Source: an uncultured Selenomonadales bacterium (GTDB lineage Bacteria > Bacillota > Negativicutes > Selenomonadales > Selenomonadaceae). Taken from it: a DNA stretch of 64,000 bases. The notes below the pieces were generated by a model. It was not told where the DNA came from. It saw only the letters and a program-made list of their open reading frames with translations, and made no database searches. Positions within the stretch are counted from its first letter, which is position 1, and every line of letters begins with the position of its first letter. A program made the translations under genes and the position numbers. The stretch spans positions 1 through 64,000 of the forward strand of contig CAMHCS010000009.1 in NCBI GenBank assembly GCA_946183785.1. Reading direction: 5' to 3'. This document shows positions 7,892 to 16,800 of the stretch, piece by piece.

Positions 7892-10450
7892 TTATGCGTG
7901 ATCGTAGGTCAACTCCTGCAACCGTTCGATCAATTCGTCGTACAGTGTCAGAAGTTTTGGGTAGGAGTTTCGGATTTCCGAGAGAAGCTGTTCTTTTTCT
8001 TCCGCTGGTGTATCGTCCGAAAGGAACAGGCGTCCCGTAGCTTCGATTTTCTTTGCGGCGTGCGAGAGCTTTTTGCCGCCGATGGAGAGCGATGAGGATT
8101 TCAGTCCATGGACATGGGTCGCGTAGTCTTCCCATTGGCCCGCTTGGAAAGCGAATGCAAGCTGCGCTTTTTTCTGGGGGTAAAGCTTGCAGAACATGAC
8201 GACCATTTCTCGGTAAAAATCCTCGGAATGTCCGCTGTATTGAAGTCCCAACGACTTGTCAAGGACGGGCGGCTCGTCTGAGAATTCCTCGGCTGTGACA
8301 GACGGCGTTACGGTCTCATCCTTGACATACGTGTCGGGAGGCGCGTCCTCATGGTGGATTTTCTCCTTCGGAAGATAGCGCATGATCATCTGTTCCAGCG
8401 TTTCGCTGTCCAGCGGCTTCGCCAGATAATCGTCAAAACCTTCCTCGATGAACTTCTCCTTCATACCGGCGATGGCGTCCGCTGTGAGAATCAGGAAGGG
8501 GACTCCCTCTGCGTTCGGCAGCGCTTTTGCTGCGTGGAGGGTATCGACGCCGTCCATGCCGGGCATCCGATGATCCAGAAGCACGACGTCATAACGCCGC
8601 TCCTTCAGGTGATCCAAGACGGCCTGTCCGCTGGTCACCGCGTCAATGGCCATTTTCGTCTCCTTAAGGAGGCTGGTGAAGACAAAGAGATTCATTTCAT
8701 TGTCGTCCGCTACGAGCAGTTTCGCTTCCGGCGCCGTAAAGGAGGCGTGATAGGTCTGCTTGTTGCCGGGGGCCGCCAGCCGCGCCGAAATATCGCCGAT
8801 GAGCTCTTCGCCGGCGATGGCCTGGGGCAGTGTAACGGTGAACGTGGAGCCTTCGCCGTAAACGCTTTCCAGGTCGATCGTTCCGCCCATGCGCTCCACG
8901 AGCCGCTTGGTGATGGCGAGACCGAGGCCCGTGCCTTCGATGCTGCGGTTCCGCACGATATCCAGACGCTCAAAGCCTTGGAACAGTTTTGAGCGGTCTT
9001 CGGCGCGGATGCCGATGCCCGTATCCCGGATTATGAATCGCAGGGAAACTGTTTGCCCCTCGGGCGTCTGCTCGCCGGCCACGAGGAATTCCACGCGCCC
9101 TTTCTCCGTGTACTTCGCGGCGTTCGTCAGGAGATTTACGACGACCTGCTGCACGCGAGTGCTGTCGCCCACCAGGACGTCGGGGAGGTTCCCGGCCACG
9201 TCGAGGTGAAAGGCAAGGCCTTTCCCTTCGGCTCTCGGTTTCGCCATGTTTACGGCGTTGTTGATCAGCTCTGAAAGGCGGTATTTATCTTCCACGATTT
9301 CAATTTTGCCGGACTCGATCTTGGAGAAGTCGAGAACGTCGTTGATCAGGTCGAGAAGCGTTCGGCCTGCGGCGCGGACATTTTGTGCGTATCGGTCGAT
9401 GACGGGGTCTTTCCCTTCCCTTAGGATCATCTCGTTCATGCCGAGCACCGCGTTGATCGGCGTCCGGATCTCGTGGCTTATGCTGGCGAGGAAGGCGCCT
9501 TTCGCCTGGTTCGCGCTGTCCGCCAGTTCCTTTTCCCGGCGCAGCGCGTCGCTCTCCATCGCTTTTTGCCGTATGCGGAACAGGTACAATCCGACCACGA
9601 GGGAAAACAGGAGCAACAGGCCGATGGAGCGGAGCAGCCGCTCATGGACCAGGGCGATGTCCCCGATTACCGCAGACCAAGGGATATAGCCGGATACGGC
9701 GCAATTCGTCTGCGGCAGATCCGATGTGAACAGGAAAAAAGTTTTCCCGTCAATTTCGACGCAAGCGGACGCCGCCCGGTTCGTCCCCAGATTCTCGCGG
9801 ATATTCGCAAAGGCTTCGCGGACGGCGGGCTGGGTGTAAAAATTCTTGCTTTCTTCGCTGAATCTTTTGTACGGCACAAGGATTTGCCCCGTCTTGTCGG
9901 AAAGCAGGAGGTGGATGGAGGGGTGGTAGGCCGTCAGACTGAACCGGTTGGGCAGCACCGCGTCGCTGTACAGGCGGTAAAGTATGGCGCGAATATTTGG
10001 ACCGTGCCGGATAGGAACGGCGAAAAGGAGCCCTTTCCCTATGCAATAATCCACTATCCTTTGCCCGCGGAAGGAATTGGGAAGACTCAGGAAATTTCGG
10101 CGGGAAAGGTATTCACCGGATATGGCTTTGCCCTCTACCGAAAGAATGCCGACAGAGACGCCGTCTTCCGAGCCGCGAAGCTCCGAAAGAATCCGTTCCT
10201 CTTCCGCTTTGTCGGGGGCGGAGGACAGGAGCCCCGCAGCAAAAGAAAGCGCTTCAAATTCTTGGTTGAAACGTTCCTCTGCAATAATGGAAAGATCCGC
10301 AGCCTGCCGCGCCACCGTCTTTTCCAAAGTGCGGTTCAGCAACGCCTGCGTCCTCTGGGTGGCCCAAACGGTCAGGACGACGAGGACGGCGACGAGCGCC
10401 AGTATTTGTAATGCAGAACTGCGAGACCAGGTCTGCGTTTTCTCATTCAA
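7892..10450 (-). CDS. Hybrid sensor histidine kinase (HisKA-HATPase-REC-Hpt)
   Basis: 852 residues from a TTG at 10450 that overlaps the stop of the BMP-type gene by 8 nt; no better in-frame start precedes the first membrane segment. Transmembrane helices at about 13-30 and 275-292 bracket a periplasmic sensor of about 240 residues. HisKA carries SHEIRTPINAVLGMNEM (His326). HATPase shows the N box NLLTNAAKYT (Asn443), DTGIG (476-480) and GTGLGLAI. The receiver has LLDHRMPGMDG (Asp626), and a C-terminal Hpt domain has HVHGLKSS (His781). It is thus a complete phosphorelay protein needing a separate output regulator; none with a classical DNA-binding output follows it. Co-transcription with the BMP-type protein suggests that this protein presents the signal to the sensor domain (inference). 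Confidence 0.9.
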   Translation of the reverse strand: MNEKTQTWSRSSALQILALVAVLVVLTVWATQRTQALLNRTLEKTVARQAADLSIIAEERFNQEFEALSFAAGLLSSAPDKAEEERILSELRGSEDGVSVGILSVEGKAISGEYLSRRNFLSLPNSFRGQRIVDYCIGKGLLFAVPIRHGPNIRAILYRLYSDAVLPNRFSLTAYHPSIHLLLSDKTGQILVPYKRFSEESKNFYTQPAVREAFANIRENLGTNRAASACVEIDGKTFFLFTSDLPQTNCAVSGYIPWSAVIGDIALVHERLLRSIGLLLLFSLVVGLYLFRIRQKAMESDALRREKELADSANQAKGAFLASISHEIRTPINAVLGMNEMILREGKDPVIDRYAQNVRAAGRTLLDLINDVLDFSKIESGKIEIVEDKYRLSELINNAVNMAKPRAEGKGLAFHLDVAGNLPDVLVGDSTRVQQVVVNLLTNAAKYTEKGRVEFLVAGEQTPEGQTVSLRFIIRDTGIGIRAEDRSKLFQGFERLDIVRNRSIEGTGLGLAITKRLVERMGGTIDLESVYGEGSTFTVTLPQAIAGEELIGDISARLAAPGNKQTYHASFTAPEAKLLVADDNEMNLFVFTSLLKETKMAIDAVTSGQAVLDHLKERRYDVVLLDHRMPGMDGVDTLHAAKALPNAEGVPFLILTADAIAGMKEKFIEEGFDDYLAKPLDSETLEQMIMRYLPKEKIHHEDAPPDTYVKDETVTPSVTAEEFSDEPPVLDKSLGLQYSGHSEDFYREMVVMFCKLYPQKKAQLAFAFQAGQWEDYATHVHGLKSSSLSIGGKKLSHAAKKIEATGRLFLSDDTPAEEKEQLLSEIRNSYPKLLTLYDELIERLQELTYDHA

Positions 10451-11561
10451 GGACGGTCACCCCGCTTATCAGCCAGTCGATAGACTCCAGCAGCGCGTCG
10501 TCGCTGATGGCTTCTCCCGCTTCGCAGCGAAGGACGCCTTCGTTGTCGAGCAGCGGTCCGATGAAAATGAGCTGATGCAGGAACAGCTCCCGTTGGAAAT
10601 AGTAGAGATACCCGCGCATGTCGTCCGTGACCAGCGGGGACAACTCATCCAACAGCACGGCGTTGCGGTCAATGCCGATCCAGTGGTTTTTCATCGCGTT
10701 CAGTTCGCCCTTCTGATAGCGGCGGAGGATATCATCGTAATAAATGTCCCAGCGGCAGCGGACGGAGGCGAGACCGTGGGAAAGCCCCTCGGGAATCGGC
10801 GCGTTGTAAGCGATGAAATCCACGCCGAGCCGATCTGCCGTTTCGGCGACCGCCGCGTCGTCCTGGTGGTAGGTCATGATATCGGCTCCCGTCTCGCGGA
10901 TCAGCCGTTCCGTTAAGACAGTTTCCTTTGCCGCGTCTTCCCAGGCATTCGTCCAGGCGACAACCACCTGCACCTTGGGATTCATGCGCCGGGCCCCGAG
11001 CAGGAAGGCGTTGATGCCTCGCCGCACCTCGGCATTGGGGAAGGCGGCGACATAGCCGATGACGTTCGTTTTCGTCCGCATTCCCGCCACGGCTCCTGCA
11101 AGATAGCGGGCCTGATACATGCGGGGGAAATAGGCGGTCATGTTTGTGGCGTAAGCTTTTGCCGAGGTTGCCGCGAACGCGATTTCCGAGTACTCTTCCG
11201 CCAGGAACTTGACTTCGTCGGGATAGTCGAAGCTCGCGAGTACGATCAAACTGCAGCCATGGGACGCCAGGTCTTTCACTGCCTTCGTGCATGCGCCGGT
11301 TCCTTCCGGTACATGGTCGCGCACTAAAAGCTCCGCTCTGTGCGCTTCGCAGGCGGCGCGGATCCCTTCATAATGCGAGGCATTCCAGCCTGGCTCGGTG
11401 ACGTCCCCGAGTATGATAAAGCCGACTTTTAGCTGCGGCTCTTCCGGCGCAGCACTGAAATGGAACAATGCCGCCACAAAGAGAATGGCGAGCAGGGCTA
11501 AAACTGCCAGACGGCTTCGGTTGGAGGCGGCGTCCTCCGTAAAAAGTGCCGGCAGATGCAT
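10443..11561 (-). CDS. BMP-family (Med/BmpA-like) binding protein, membrane anchored
   Basis: 372 residues from the ATG at 11561, preceded by GAGGTG at 8-9 nt (a GTG 9 nt further up is too close to that site). A hydrophobic segment at about 17-37 lacks a lipobox, so it is either an uncleaved anchor or a signal peptide. The body matches the BMP family of periplasmic binding proteins: KVGFIILGDVTEPGWNASHYEGI, GCSLIVLASFDYPDE, FPRMYQARYLAGAVAGM, NVIGYVAAFPNAEVRRGINAFLLGAR and the YHQDDAAVAETADRLGVDFIAYN stretch. The family binds nucleosides or related ligands for ABC uptake, but no permease or ATPase is adjacent. Instead it overlaps a hybrid histidine kinase, pointing to ligand sensing. Confidence 0.8.
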   Translation of the reverse strand: MHLPALFTEDAASNRSRLAVLALLAILFVAALFHFSAAPEEPQLKVGFIILGDVTEPGWNASHYEGIRAACEAHRAELLVRDHVPEGTGACTKAVKDLASHGCSLIVLASFDYPDEVKFLAEEYSEIAFAATSAKAYATNMTAYFPRMYQARYLAGAVAGMRTKTNVIGYVAAFPNAEVRRGINAFLLGARRMNPKVQVVVAWTNAWEDAAKETVLTERLIRETGADIMTYHQDDAAVAETADRLGVDFIAYNAPIPEGLSHGLASVRCRWDIYYDDILRRYQKGELNAMKNHWIGIDRNAVLLDELSPLVTDDMRGYLYYFQRELFLHQLIFIGPLLDNEGVLRCEAGEAISDDALLESIDWLISGVTVLE

Positions 11562-11588
11562 ACGGTTCACCTCGTGTTCAGTGGTTCT

Positions 11589-12299
11589 TTACGGTCGATG
11601 GTTTGCGAGGAATTCGATATAGGCGCTCTTGCACTCCTTGAGATATGTCCGCCCGATGGGGATGATCCCGTTGTCGCGCAGGACAAAACTATTTTGATCC
11701 ATCGACTGGATATAGGTAAGATGTACGACAAAGCTCCTGTGCGTGCGGATGAACTCCTCCGGCGGCAAAAGCTCCAAAAGCTTTTCAAGCGGCAGGTAGA
11801 TGGTGAAGTCCGTCTCGCCATGAATACAGCAATTCTTGGCGGTAACTTCAATGTAGCGTATGGATCGGATGGGAATCAGGGTCGGCTGGCGTTCAATCAG
11901 CACCTCGATCATCGGGTCCTCCGGCTTCGGCGTGTGGCGCCAGAGCCGCTCGAAAACCTCCGCGATCGCTTCGAAAGTGGCCGGCTTTATCAGATAATGC
12001 AGTGCGCGCACTTTAAAGCCGGAGACCGCGAACTCAGGGCTCATGCTTACAAATACGAACGCAGCTTCCTCGTCCAGCGCCCGTGCCTTGCGCGCGAAAT
12101 CAATACCCAGCCCGGTCCCGATATAGTTGTCGAAGAATACCAGGCCGTATTTTTTCGGCTCGAAGGCCCGCAGGAAATTCTCGCCGGAGGAAAAAACATC
12201 GATTTCGACAGGCATTTCACGCACCATGGCGTATGCCTCGACCACGCCGCGGAGCTGCCCTGCGTCCTTGGCGTCGTCGTCCACGATTGCGATTCGCAT
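11589..12299 (-). CDS. LytTR-family response regulator
   Basis: 236 residues. The receiver domain (1-120) has the acidic pocket MRIAIVDDD (Asp7/8), phospho-acceptor Asp57 in LVFFDNYIG and Lys in LIKP. A LytTR DNA-binding domain (about 135-235) is recognised from IRYIEVTAKNCCIHGE, LEKLLELLPPEEFIRTHRSFVVHL and the PIGRTYLKECK end. LytTR proteins bind pairs of direct repeats about two helical turns apart upstream of -35 elements and often control surface proteins, bacteriocins or autolysis. The gene is divergent from a GHKL kinase, its likely cognate, and is followed after 27 nt by the BMP-type gene and hybrid kinase. It is the best in-window candidate for the regulator of the tandem boxes at 21708-21743 and 58078-58156 (inference). 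Confidence 0.9.
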   Translation of the reverse strand: MRIAIVDDDAKDAGQLRGVVEAYAMVREMPVEIDVFSSGENFLRAFEPKKYGLVFFDNYIGTGLGIDFARKARALDEEAAFVFVSMSPEFAVSGFKVRALHYLIKPATFEAIAEVFERLWRHTPKPEDPMIEVLIERQPTLIPIRSIRYIEVTAKNCCIHGETDFTIYLPLEKLLELLPPEEFIRTHRSFVVHLTYIQSMDQNSFVLRDNGIIPIGRTYLKECKSAYIEFLANHRP

Positions 12300-12408
12300 G
12301 TTGCTCGTCCTTTCCTTTTGGGCTTATATATAGTATAATTATAATTGTATCATAGCTTCTTTGTAAAGAACCGGGATTCATTGGGAAAAAGGAAACGAAG
12401 GGATACTT
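12300..12408. promoter_or_regulatory. Divergent promoter region of LytTR regulator and GHKL kinase
   Basis: The centre is strongly AT-rich. TATAAT lies on the plus strand at 12334-12339 (weak -35 candidates upstream), and another TATAAT on the minus strand at 12338-12343, so the two start regions overlap and may be co-regulated. I do not see the 16-bp tandem box found elsewhere in the window. Confidence 0.45.
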
Positions 12409-13755
12409 ATGACCCCCCTGATCGTGGGTATGGCGACGGGAATCACGCTGATCCAGACCATTGGCGCCTATCTTCGCTATCTGCCCTTCGAGGCGAAACT
12501 CCCAACGGAAGAGAGGACCCGCCTCTGGAAATATATACTGCTTTGGATGCCGTGCTCCTTTGCACTTTACATCGCGTATTTCGCTTATGAGGGCCTCAAC
12601 GTCGAAACATTCAAGCGCGTTCATTATATCGGCTGGGTTCCGTTTTTCACGTTCTCGCTCATTGTCATTCGGCATGAAGGCATGCGTCACACTTTTGTGG
12701 CGGGCATGCAGACGCTTTGGTTTATGCTGCTGCAAACGGTGAGCGGCACGCTGATCCTGACGCTGCTGCCGCCGTTTTACGGTACGGGCGTCAATCGGCT
12801 GCCGGTCCAAACCGGGCTTTACATCTTCTTTTTCATTGTGCTGCTGCCGGTGGAGCAGCGGGTTTTCCGGAGCATGCTGCCGCCGCCCCTCTTTTCAGGC
12901 AACAAGTTCGCGGGCTGGTCCTTTGCGGTTTTGCCGCTGGGGCTTTGCGCCGCGCCGCTGATCACGCTGATTGAGCGGCCGCTGATGTACACGTGGGCGG
13001 ACAGGCTTTCACGCTTCTTCTTGTTGCTCTGGGGATTCATGCTTTACCAGTATTCGCTGTATGCCGGGAAACACGCGGCGCAGATGCAGGAGGCGCATCA
13101 TACGAACGAGATGTTGACGCAGCAGCTCGAAGCGCTGGAAACCAACGCGGCGCTGCTTCAGTCCAGCGCGGACGACGTGCGGCGGACGCGTCACGACCTT
13201 CGCCATTACAATCGGCTCCTGGCGACTTTGCTTCGTGCGGGAGAGATCGAGAAGGCTCTCGACCTGATCGAGGTGCAGGACAGGGACCTTTTGACGCGAC
13301 CCATCATTGCCTATTGCAAAAGCCCGATTGTGAACGCGGCGCTGACTGTCTATATGCAGGCGGCGAAAAAAGACGGCATTCCGGCATCCTGCAGCGTGAA
13401 CATCGACGACCCTGTGCGCCCACAGGAAGTGGACAAGGACCTTGCGATCCTGTTGTCGAACGTCGTCGAAAATGCGATTATCGCCAGCCGCAAGCAGCCG
13501 GAAGGCAAGCGGGCAATTCGTGTCTCGCTGGTCTATACCGCAATGCAATACGCGCTAGTCGTGGAAAACCGCTGCAATACGCCGCTTCGGCTCAACGACG
13601 ACGGCCTGCCGACGACAGAGGAGCGCGGGCACGGCGTCGGCATGACGTCGCTGCAGAATTTCAGCAAAAAATATGGGGCGGAGGTATTCTTTGAGCAAAA
13701 GAATGAAAATGTCCGCCTGCTGATGTACTGGAGCGGAAAGAAAACAAAACAGTAA
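12409..13755 (+). CDS. Membrane sensor histidine kinase, GHKL type (AgrC/LytS-like)
   Basis: 448 residues. The N-terminal 230 residues are hydrophobic with about six membrane segments separated by short loops (for example FMLLQTVSGTLILTLL, GLYIFFFIVLLPVEQ, FFLLLWGFMLYQYSLYAG). A dimerisation helix follows, with RRTRHDLRHYNRLL as the phospho-accepting histidine region, as in AgrC-type kinases. The GHKL ATPase contains LAILLSNVVENAIIAS (N box) and GHGVGMTSLQNFSKKYG (G box). AAGGGA 6 nt before the ATG serves as ribosome site. Divergent placement next to a LytTR regulator is the classical arrangement for a cognate pair. The ligand is not evident; small peptides are typical for the class. Confidence 0.88.
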   Translation: MTPLIVGMATGITLIQTIGAYLRYLPFEAKLPTEERTRLWKYILLWMPCSFALYIAYFAYEGLNVETFKRVHYIGWVPFFTFSLIVIRHEGMRHTFVAGMQTLWFMLLQTVSGTLILTLLPPFYGTGVNRLPVQTGLYIFFFIVLLPVEQRVFRSMLPPPLFSGNKFAGWSFAVLPLGLCAAPLITLIERPLMYTWADRLSRFFLLLWGFMLYQYSLYAGKHAAQMQEAHHTNEMLTQQLEALETNAALLQSSADDVRRTRHDLRHYNRLLATLLRAGEIEKALDLIEVQDRDLLTRPIIAYCKSPIVNAALTVYMQAAKKDGIPASCSVNIDDPVRPQEVDKDLAILLSNVVENAIIASRKQPEGKRAIRVSLVYTAMQYALVVENRCNTPLRLNDDGLPTTEERGHGVGMTSLQNFSKKYGAEVFFEQKNENVRLLMYWSGKKTKQ

Positions 13756-13768
13756 AGGAAAAGGCTTT

Positions 13769-13793
13769 GCCCCGCGGAACGCGGGGCTTTTTT
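13769..13793 (+). terminator. Rho-independent terminator after the GHKL kinase
   Basis: GCCCCGC (13769-13775), loop GGAAC, GCGGGGC (13781-13787), then six T. It also separates the kinase from the convergent autotransporter AT1. Confidence 0.85.
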
Positions 13794-13805
13794 ATTGCCA
13801 AAATG

Positions 13806-16800
13806 TCAGAACATGAACGCTACGCTGACGCCGCCCATGACGCCCTGCTTCTTGCCTGCGTAGCCTGTCACGTTGAAGTCGAGGCTCCAGGGGCTGTTTT
13901 TGTCCGCCTTCATGGTCGCGCCCAGCTCCAGCTTGAAGCTGCCGCCGCCGATGTCGGCTCCGGTGATCGGGTTGCTCATGGCGCCTGCCGAGACGCGGCC
14001 GTTCGCCCTGCCGTCCAGCTCGTGCTCGTAGGCTGCGCCGCTATAGAAGTTCCACTTCTCCCGTTTCATGATGTACCTCGCGCCTATGCTCAGCACCTGG
14101 CTCGTCACCGCGTCGAGGTCGTAGTGGTTGGCGCGCGCGTCGAAGCTGACGCCGTTCCTGCGGTTGTAAAAATACTTGCCGTAGACGTCCACCGCGTCGC
14201 CGTTATTGAGCGCGATTTCTTTGCCTACGCCGAGATGGACGCCCCAGTAGCCCGCGTCTGTCTCATAGCTGTGCGGAGCTCCGCCCGCTTCGCGCAGTAC
14301 GCTTCTGGCGTCGTCGTGGACGCTGCCCGCCCGCAGGCTCCCTTCGACGTAGAAGCCGTGGTTCGCCGTCCATTTCGCCAGTACGCCGCCGCCGGTGTAG
14401 CGGACGCTGCCGTCGCCGCGGCCCGTGCTGTCCGACGTGGTATAGTTGCCGCTGCCGTACTCGAAGAACGCGCCGTATTCGAAGGCGCTCTTTTCTTTTT
14501 CGTTCTTATGGCCGATGGCGAGAATCGCGTTCCAGGTGTGGACGTCCACATGGCTGCCCGTTTCCTGACGGATCGAGCCGCCGCCCAGCTTTGCGAAGGT
14601 GGAGACGCCGTCCGCGCCCGCGTTCGAGGCGAGACCGAGTCCTTCCGTCGCGACGCCGATGAAGGCGTTGCCGGCGGCGAGGGCCGCCATGCCCGCTTCC
14701 ATGCCCATGACGGTGCTGTGGGTGGCTTCGTCGCGGCCTTTCTTTTGGACGCCCGTGATGAACCACTCGTTGCCTTCCGAGCTGAGTGTCGGCTGGAACT
14801 TGTTACCGGCGATGGAGCTTTCCGCGCCTTCGAATTTCGCTTTGCCGTCTTCCGAGGTGGCGACCTGCGCCTTAATGGTGCCTGTCGGGATTTCGTCAAT
14901 TGCCAGCGACGGGTCGTAGTTGATCTGGATCGTGTTCGGCTGCGTCGCTTTCGAAGCGTCACGGATTGTGACCATGTCGCTTTCGTTCTTTACTAGGACA
15001 GTATTGACGACGAAGTTCGCGTACCCCTTCAATGTCCCGATGGTCAGTTTCTTGCCGGGGGACTCAGAGCCGACGCCGAGCTGGACCGTGTCCCCGGTGG
15101 CGCTCAGGGTCGTGACGCCGGAAGCCGCGCCGTTGAATACGACTGTCGCGTCGCCGGTATCGTGCAGCTTGATCGTGGTTTTGCCGTCGTCCGAAGATTC
15201 GTCGACGGTGGCCGTGGCGTTGTCGTAGACCTCCAGCGTGCCGCCCTGCATGGTGATATGGTCGCTGGTGCCGCCTTTGAGGACGTTCTGCGTGCCGCCG
15301 TTGTTGATGGTGGTGCTTGTCGCGCTGCCGCCCGCAGAAATATTTTGCGTGCCGCCATTGTTGATGGTGGTACTTGTCGCGATGCCGCCTGCGGCAATAT
15401 TCTGGGCGCCGCTGTTGATGGTGGTGTTTATTGCTGTTGCGCTGCCGCCCGATATGGTCTGCATACCGCCGTTGATGATCATATCCTGGGCTTTGCCGCC
15501 GTTTGTGATGGTTTGTACGCCGTGGCCCGCGATGGTGCCGCCGGAAGCGACGCCGCCTTCGGCGACGGTCTGCTGGCCGTTTTCAATGGTCGTGTTATAG
15601 GCCGTACCGCCCGAGAGAGTCTGCGAGCCGCCGCCCTCGATGGTTACGTTGTTGACAGTGCCGCCTGTGGTGACGGTCTGGGTGCCGCCCTCGAATTTCG
15701 TGTTCGCCGTGGTGCCTCCCGAAGAGACAGTCTGCACGCCGCCCTTCTTGATGGTCGAGCCGTTCGCCGTACCGCCCGAGGCGATGGTCTGTGTACCGTC
15801 TTTTTCGATGGTTGCGCCTGTTGCTGTTCCGCCTGCCGAGACGATTTGGATGCCGCCCGACGAGACGGTCGTACCTGACGCCGTGCCGCTTGTCAAAACG
15901 CTTTGCGTGCCGCCATGGTTGACAATCGTGCCGTTTGCCGTGCCTCCGGAGGCGACCTCCAGCGTGCCGTTGGAGACGGTGTAATTGCTGACCTCGGCCT
16001 TCTCCGCCAGCCGCAGCGTGCCGCCGGAGAGGGCGTACTTGTCATAGGAGATGTGGTTGCCGCCGCTCTGCAGCACCGCGCCGCCGTGGACCTCCAGCAC
16101 GCCGCCGGCGTCTTTCGTATCGGCCGCCGTGCCTCCGGAGGCCACGTTCTGCACGCCGCCCGAAGCGACGATGATATCCGATGCCGTGCCGCCCTTCGCG
16201 ACCACCTGCGTGCCGCCGGAGAGCGTTATGGACGCCGCGGAGGCCCCCGCCTCGACGTTCTGCGTGCCCGTTAGTCTGCCGCCGGAGGCCGAGCCTCCCG
16301 ACCGGACGGTCTGCGTGCCCGCGAGGATGCCGTCCGCCTCGGCGGTCTGCAGGCCGCCGTCTTCGATCGTCGTGTCCGCCGCCGTGCCGCCGTTTTCCAC
16401 CGTTTGCGTATGGTAGATCGTGCCGCCCGAGGTCACGCCGCCCGCCTTGACGTTCTGCGTGCCGCTGACGATCGTGTCCGTCGCCTTGCCGCTGACGTTC
16501 TGCGTGCCGCCCTCCTGGACAGAGGTATGGTTCGCCGTGCCGCCCTGCTCGACATTCTGCGTGCCGCTGACGGTCATATCCTCGGCGACGCCCGCGACGG
16601 TCTGGGTTGCGTCTTTGGCCACGGTCATGCTTTGCGCCGTGCCGCCCTTCGCGATGCTTTGCGCGCCTGTGATGGTGCCGCCGGAGGCAAGACCGCCCGC
16701 CTCGACGTTCTGCGTGCCGCTGACGATGGTATCCGCCGCCTTGCCGCTGACGTTCTGCGTGCCGCCCGCGCCGACCATCGTATGGTTCGCCGTGCCGCCC

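Noticed and set aside
7810..8040. Short plus-strand ORF over the terminator and kinase end
   Set aside because: It spans a strong bidirectional hairpin and is antisense to the conserved Hpt domain of the kinase.
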